From a bacterium (GTDB taxonomy: Bacteria > BMS3Abin14): a stretch of 7,906 nucleotides of DNA. The notes beneath the pieces are model-generated. The model saw only the letters and a list, made by a program, of their open reading frames with translations, was not told where the DNA came from and searched no databases. The position numbers and the translations under genes are program-made. The stretch covers positions 21,143 to 29,048 of the forward strand of contig CP070682.1 of the NCBI GenBank assembly GCA_020352595.1. Direction: 5' to 3'. Shown here one piece after another: positions 5,993 to 7,906 of this stretch; the first letter of the stretch is position 1; the number at the start of each line of letters is the position of its first letter.

Positions 5993-6997
5993 CTACTCCG
6001 TCGTCTCCTGGGCTTCCGTGGTTCGCTCGTAGAGCGGGAGCAGAACGATCTCGATCCTCCTGTTGGCCGCCTTGCCCTCGGCTGTTTCGTTGGAGTCGGC
6101 GGGCTGGTATTCCCCATAGCCGGCCGCCGAGAGCTTCAACGGCTCGATGCCCACTTCTTCCTGGAGGAAGTGGACCACCGCGAGGGCCCGGCTGGCAGAC
6201 AGCTCCCAGTTTGTCGGGAACCTCTCCTTGAGCTTTCCGCCGATGGGGACGTTATCGGTGTGCCCCTCGATCTGGACCCTCTTGTCCTGGATCTTGGCCA
6301 GCTGGGCCCCGATCTTTCTCAGGACCTCGATGCCCGACCCCTTGAGATCGGCTTTTCCCGAGTCGAAGAGGATCTTCTCCATCAGGTTCACGGACAGGCG
6401 GTCCTTCATCCGTCTGATCTGGATCTCCCCGGCCTCGATCTCACCCTTGAGGCTCTGGACCAGCTCGTCGTAGGTGGCCTTGAGCTTTTCCAGCTCCGCC
6501 TCCTTCTGCCTCTCCAGCTCCTCCTTGCGGGACCGGAGGGCCTCGTAGTCGGTCTGAAGCCTTTTACCCTCGGTTTCCGTGGCCGCCAGCTTCTCCCTCA
6601 GTTCGGCGTTGGTGTCCTGCAGCCGTTTGTTGATGTCCATGGTCTCCTTGATGATGGCTGACTGGGAAACCTCCTTCTTCTGGAGGATCTCCCCGAGACG
6701 GTCGTTCTGGGTCTTGAGCTCCTCGTTGAGCGCCTGCTGGACCTTGAGCCGGCCCGCGAGGTCGTCCCTCTCCACCGTCAGATCGCTGACGCGCGTCGCG
6801 GAGGCAGAGAGGTCGTCCTGACAGAGGGAGAGCTCCGAGCGCAGGGATCTGTTCTCCTCGACCTGGACCTGGAGATTTCCGGCACACCGGTCGGCCTCGT
6901 CCTTCTTGAGAAGGTAGTCCTTCTTGCTGACGACGCAGCCCGAGAGGAGCACCGACAGGGCCGCGGCAAGCAGCAGTATGGATCTTGGATTTTTCAC
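5993..6997 (-). CDS. OmpA/MotB-domain coiled-coil lipoprotein
   Basis: This 334-residue protein is predicted to be an outer-membrane lipoprotein that grips peptidoglycan. A signal peptide (1-20, hydrophobic ILLLAAALSVLL) ends in lipobox LSGC with the lipidated Cys at 21; the next residue is Val, not Asp, so export to the outer membrane by Lol is expected. Residues about 25-195 are rich in heptad Leu, Glu, Lys and Arg and should form a long coiled coil. The C-terminal OmpA-like domain (about 203-320) shows FDSGKADL at 211-218, IEGHTDNVPIGG at 243-254, FPTNWELSASRA at 260-271 and NRRIEI at 312-317. The NWELSASRA form is the MotB-like type. The tail is acidic and Thr-rich. I chose GTG at 6997 because AGGAGG (7005-7010) lies 7 nt upstream and it places the lipobox correctly; an upstream ATG at 7042 would spoil the signal peptide. 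Resemblance to MotB is in the domain only; there is no transmembrane helix or stator partner. Confidence 0.9.
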   Translation of the reverse strand: MKNPRSILLLAAALSVLLSGCVVSKKDYLLKKDEADRCAGNLQVQVEENRSLRSELSLCQDDLSASATRVSDLTVERDDLAGRLKVQQALNEELKTQNDRLGEILQKKEVSQSAIIKETMDINKRLQDTNAELREKLAATETEGKRLQTDYEALRSRKEELERQKEAELEKLKATYDELVQSLKGEIEAGEIQIRRMKDRLSVNLMEKILFDSGKADLKGSGIEVLRKIGAQLAKIQDKRVQIEGHTDNVPIGGKLKERFPTNWELSASRALAVVHFLQEEVGIEPLKLSAAGYGEYQPADSNETAEGKAANRRIEIVLLPLYERTTEAQETTE

Positions 6998-7030
6998 TGA
7001 GCACCCTCCTTCATTGGGTATCGTGCCGTA

Positions 7031-7059
7031 AATATCCCACAATCACTCGACTGTTTCAA
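7031..7059 (-). promoter_or_regulatory. Candidate sigma70-type promoter for the OmpA lipoprotein gene
   Basis: On the minus strand TTGAAA (7059-7054; five of six to TTGACA) is separated by exactly 17 nt from GATATT (7036-7031; four of six to TATAAT). The predicted start of transcription is about 25 nt before the Shine-Dalgarno AGGAGG at 7005-7010. The spot is AT-richer than its surroundings and lies just downstream of the MITE-like element. It is the best promoter match I found in the window. Confidence 0.5.
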
Positions 7060-7101
7060 GAAAGAGCCAAACCTTTGACCGGGCTCGAACCGCTGTACAA
7101 A

Positions 7102-7274
7102 CAGGGTGCTGAAAAAATCCCTTGTGGACTATTTCAACGTCGGGTTGCCTGGGGCGGCCCGGCGCAACCCTCCAAAAGCCTTCGTGTTTTTACATCTCGC
7201 ATTTGGGTCCCGCCATGGCGGGACACCCGCGTCGCCCTATCAGGCTGCGTTTTCAGGGGTTTTTCAGCAGCCTG
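7102..7274. mobile_element. MITE-like non-coding element with terminal inverted repeats
   Basis: The ends are inverted copies: CAGGGTGCTGAAAAAATCCC at 7102-7121 and, read on the other strand, CAGGCTGCTGAAAAACCCC from 7274 to 7256. Inside are a GGGTTGC (7142-7148) / GCAACCC (7164-7170) hairpin, a perfect 18-bp palindrome GTCCCGCCATGGCGGGAC (7207-7224), and CAGGCTGC (7241-7248) pairing perfectly with GCAGCCTG (7267-7274) at the right end. No credible gene lies within; two plus-strand frames crossing it are not protein-like. Total length of about 173 bp, TGCTGAAAAA-type termini and lack of a transposase fit a miniature inverted-repeat element moved in trans by an insertion sequence elsewhere. 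I see no clear target-site duplication. It abuts the stop codon of the site-2 protease gene and could influence its mRNA 3' end. Confidence 0.65.
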
Positions 7275-7906
7275 CTAGAACACCTGGAAAGGCGCGGGAA
7301 CGAAGGTGAGGATGAACACGGCCAGGGCCAGATAACCCGCCCTCCTCCTCCCCTCATTCAGGGCGATGTGGGGCAGGAGGACCGGGGGATGGCGGACACC
7401 CACGAAAACCAGCAGGAGGGCCAGGAGGAGCCACCCCAACCAGAACAGGCCACCCATGACGACCAGGGCCAGGTGTACAACGCGGGCGATTCTGTCCGAG
7501 TGCTCCGGGAACAGGGCCTTGACGATGTGACCGCCGTCCAGCTGCCACACGGGCAGGAGGTTCAGGGAAGTGACGAACATCCCGAGCCAGCCGGCGAAAC
7601 CCACGGGGTGAAGGAGGACGTCCATGCCCTCGGGGACAGTACCCACCACCAGCTTGCTCATCAGGATGACCAGGAGACTGTCACCCAGGATCAGATGCAC
7701 CCCCCCCTGTTCCACCGGGACGACTCTGGAGAGATGGAACCCGACGACGAGGGCGGGAAAGGCCACGGCAAAGCCAGCCAGGGGACCCGCCACCCCGATG
7801 TCGAGGAGGGCCCTGCGGTCCCAGATGGCCCCCTTGATGCGGATGACGGCACCCAGGGTCCCGATGATGGTGGGGGCCGGGATGAAGTATGGCAGCGTGG
7901 CCGGGA
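7275..7906 (-). CDS. Site-2 protease family (M50) membrane metalloprotease, C-terminal part
   Basis: This is an intramembrane zinc protease of family M50; members cut membrane-embedded regulators or substrates. The window holds the last 209 residues; the N-terminus and the expected HExxH metal-binding helix lie beyond the right edge. The visible part starts with the family's signature run ATLPYFIPAPTIIGTLGAVI, then DIGVAGPLAGF at about 35-45. NLLPVWQLDGGH at 115-126 (counted within this fragment) carries the Asp at 123 that serves as the third zinc ligand in M50. Several hydrophobic helices are evident, about 40-58, 75-90, 98-118, 140-165 and 186-205. The protein ends APFQVF, and its TAG stop directly adjoins the MITE-like element. 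An internal GTG at 7793 is not the start, because homology continues upstream of it. The type with this LDG motif and compact size resembles the bacterial group annotated simply as site-2 protease; the substrate is unknown. Confidence 0.9.
   Translation of the reverse strand, partial: PATLPYFIPAPTIIGTLGAVIRIKGAIWDRRALLDIGVAGPLAGFAVAFPALVVGFHLSRVVPVEQGGVHLILGDSLLVILMSKLVVGTVPEGMDVLLHPVGFAGWLGMFVTSLNLLPVWQLDGGHIVKALFPEHSDRIARVVHLALVVMGGLFWLGWLLLALLLVFVGVRHPPVLLPHIALNEGRRRAGYLALAVFILTFVPAPFQVF

Noticed and set aside
4929..6032. Plus-strand open frame of 367 codons
   Set aside because: It runs antisense to the hydrolase gene and through spacers with hairpins; no domain is visible and composition is shadow-like.
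6998..7042. ATG start for the OmpA lipoprotein 15 codons upstream
   Set aside because: It would place a hydrophilic segment before the signal peptide, and the predicted -10 lies directly at it; the GTG at 6997 has AGGAGG at 7 nt.
7078..7098. tRNA T-arm-like string GGTTCGAGCCC on the minus strand
   Set aside because: The flanking bases do not form a 5-bp T stem, and no acceptor, anticodon arm or CCA end is present.
7106..7309. Plus-strand frame across the MITE-like element
   Set aside because: It follows the palindromes, has no protein-like pattern and runs antisense into the end of the site-2 protease gene.
1..7906. CRISPR array, prophage, toxin-antitoxin or defence system
   Set aside because: No regularly spaced identical repeats, no integrase or transposase, and every gene has a housekeeping or envelope-type family or is a lone unknown.

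Overview
The window reads as a stretch of chromosome from a GC-rich, double-membraned bacterium. The run lysS - lolC - lolD - bamA, in that order and on one strand, together with an M50 site-2 protease, an OmpA lipoprotein and a Mut7-C protein, fits the deltaproteobacterial lineages (Desulfobacterota/Desulfuromonadota, Geobacter-like). That placement rests on gene order and protein style and is an inference. Every gene I can support lies on the minus strand, so transcription runs from high to low coordinates; long plus-strand frames are antisense shadows.

In transcription order: the C-terminal part of an M50 site-2 protease (7906-7275, N-terminus outside the window); a 173-bp non-coding MITE-like element with inverted ends (7274-7102) that begins right after the protease stop codon; a good sigma70-type promoter (7059-7031); an OmpA/MotB-domain coiled-coil lipoprotein (6997-5993); a 53-residue small protein of unknown function with a near-perfect Shine-Dalgarno (5887-5726); a structured spacer; an UlaG-like metallo-beta-lactamase-fold hydrolase (5636-4980); a repeat-rich spacer; a Mut7-C/zinc-ribbon protein (4836-4348); a second repeat-rich spacer; a 71-residue DUF2905 membrane protein (4235-4020); then lysS (3811-2321), the lipoprotein-release permease lolC/LolF (2308-1097), its ATPase lolD (1104-409) and the first 134 codons of bamA (404-1).

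The lysS-lolC-lolD-bamA block is tightly packed: the ribosome site of lolC overlaps the lysS stop, lolC and lolD overlap by 8 nt, and lolD and bamA are 4 nt apart. Functionally it couples a housekeeping tRNA synthetase to outer-membrane biogenesis: LolCD extracts lipoproteins from the inner membrane and BamA assembles beta-barrels. The OmpA lipoprotein upstream is a plausible client of the Lol pathway. The right half of the window is looser, with spacers of about 90-280 bp, each holding short inverted or tandem repeats.

I found no defence system, CRISPR array, RNA gene, transposase or prophage. The least explained items are the MITE-like element, the small 53-residue gene, and the different repeat families in consecutive spacers. 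I do not see a previously undescribed multi-gene system here.
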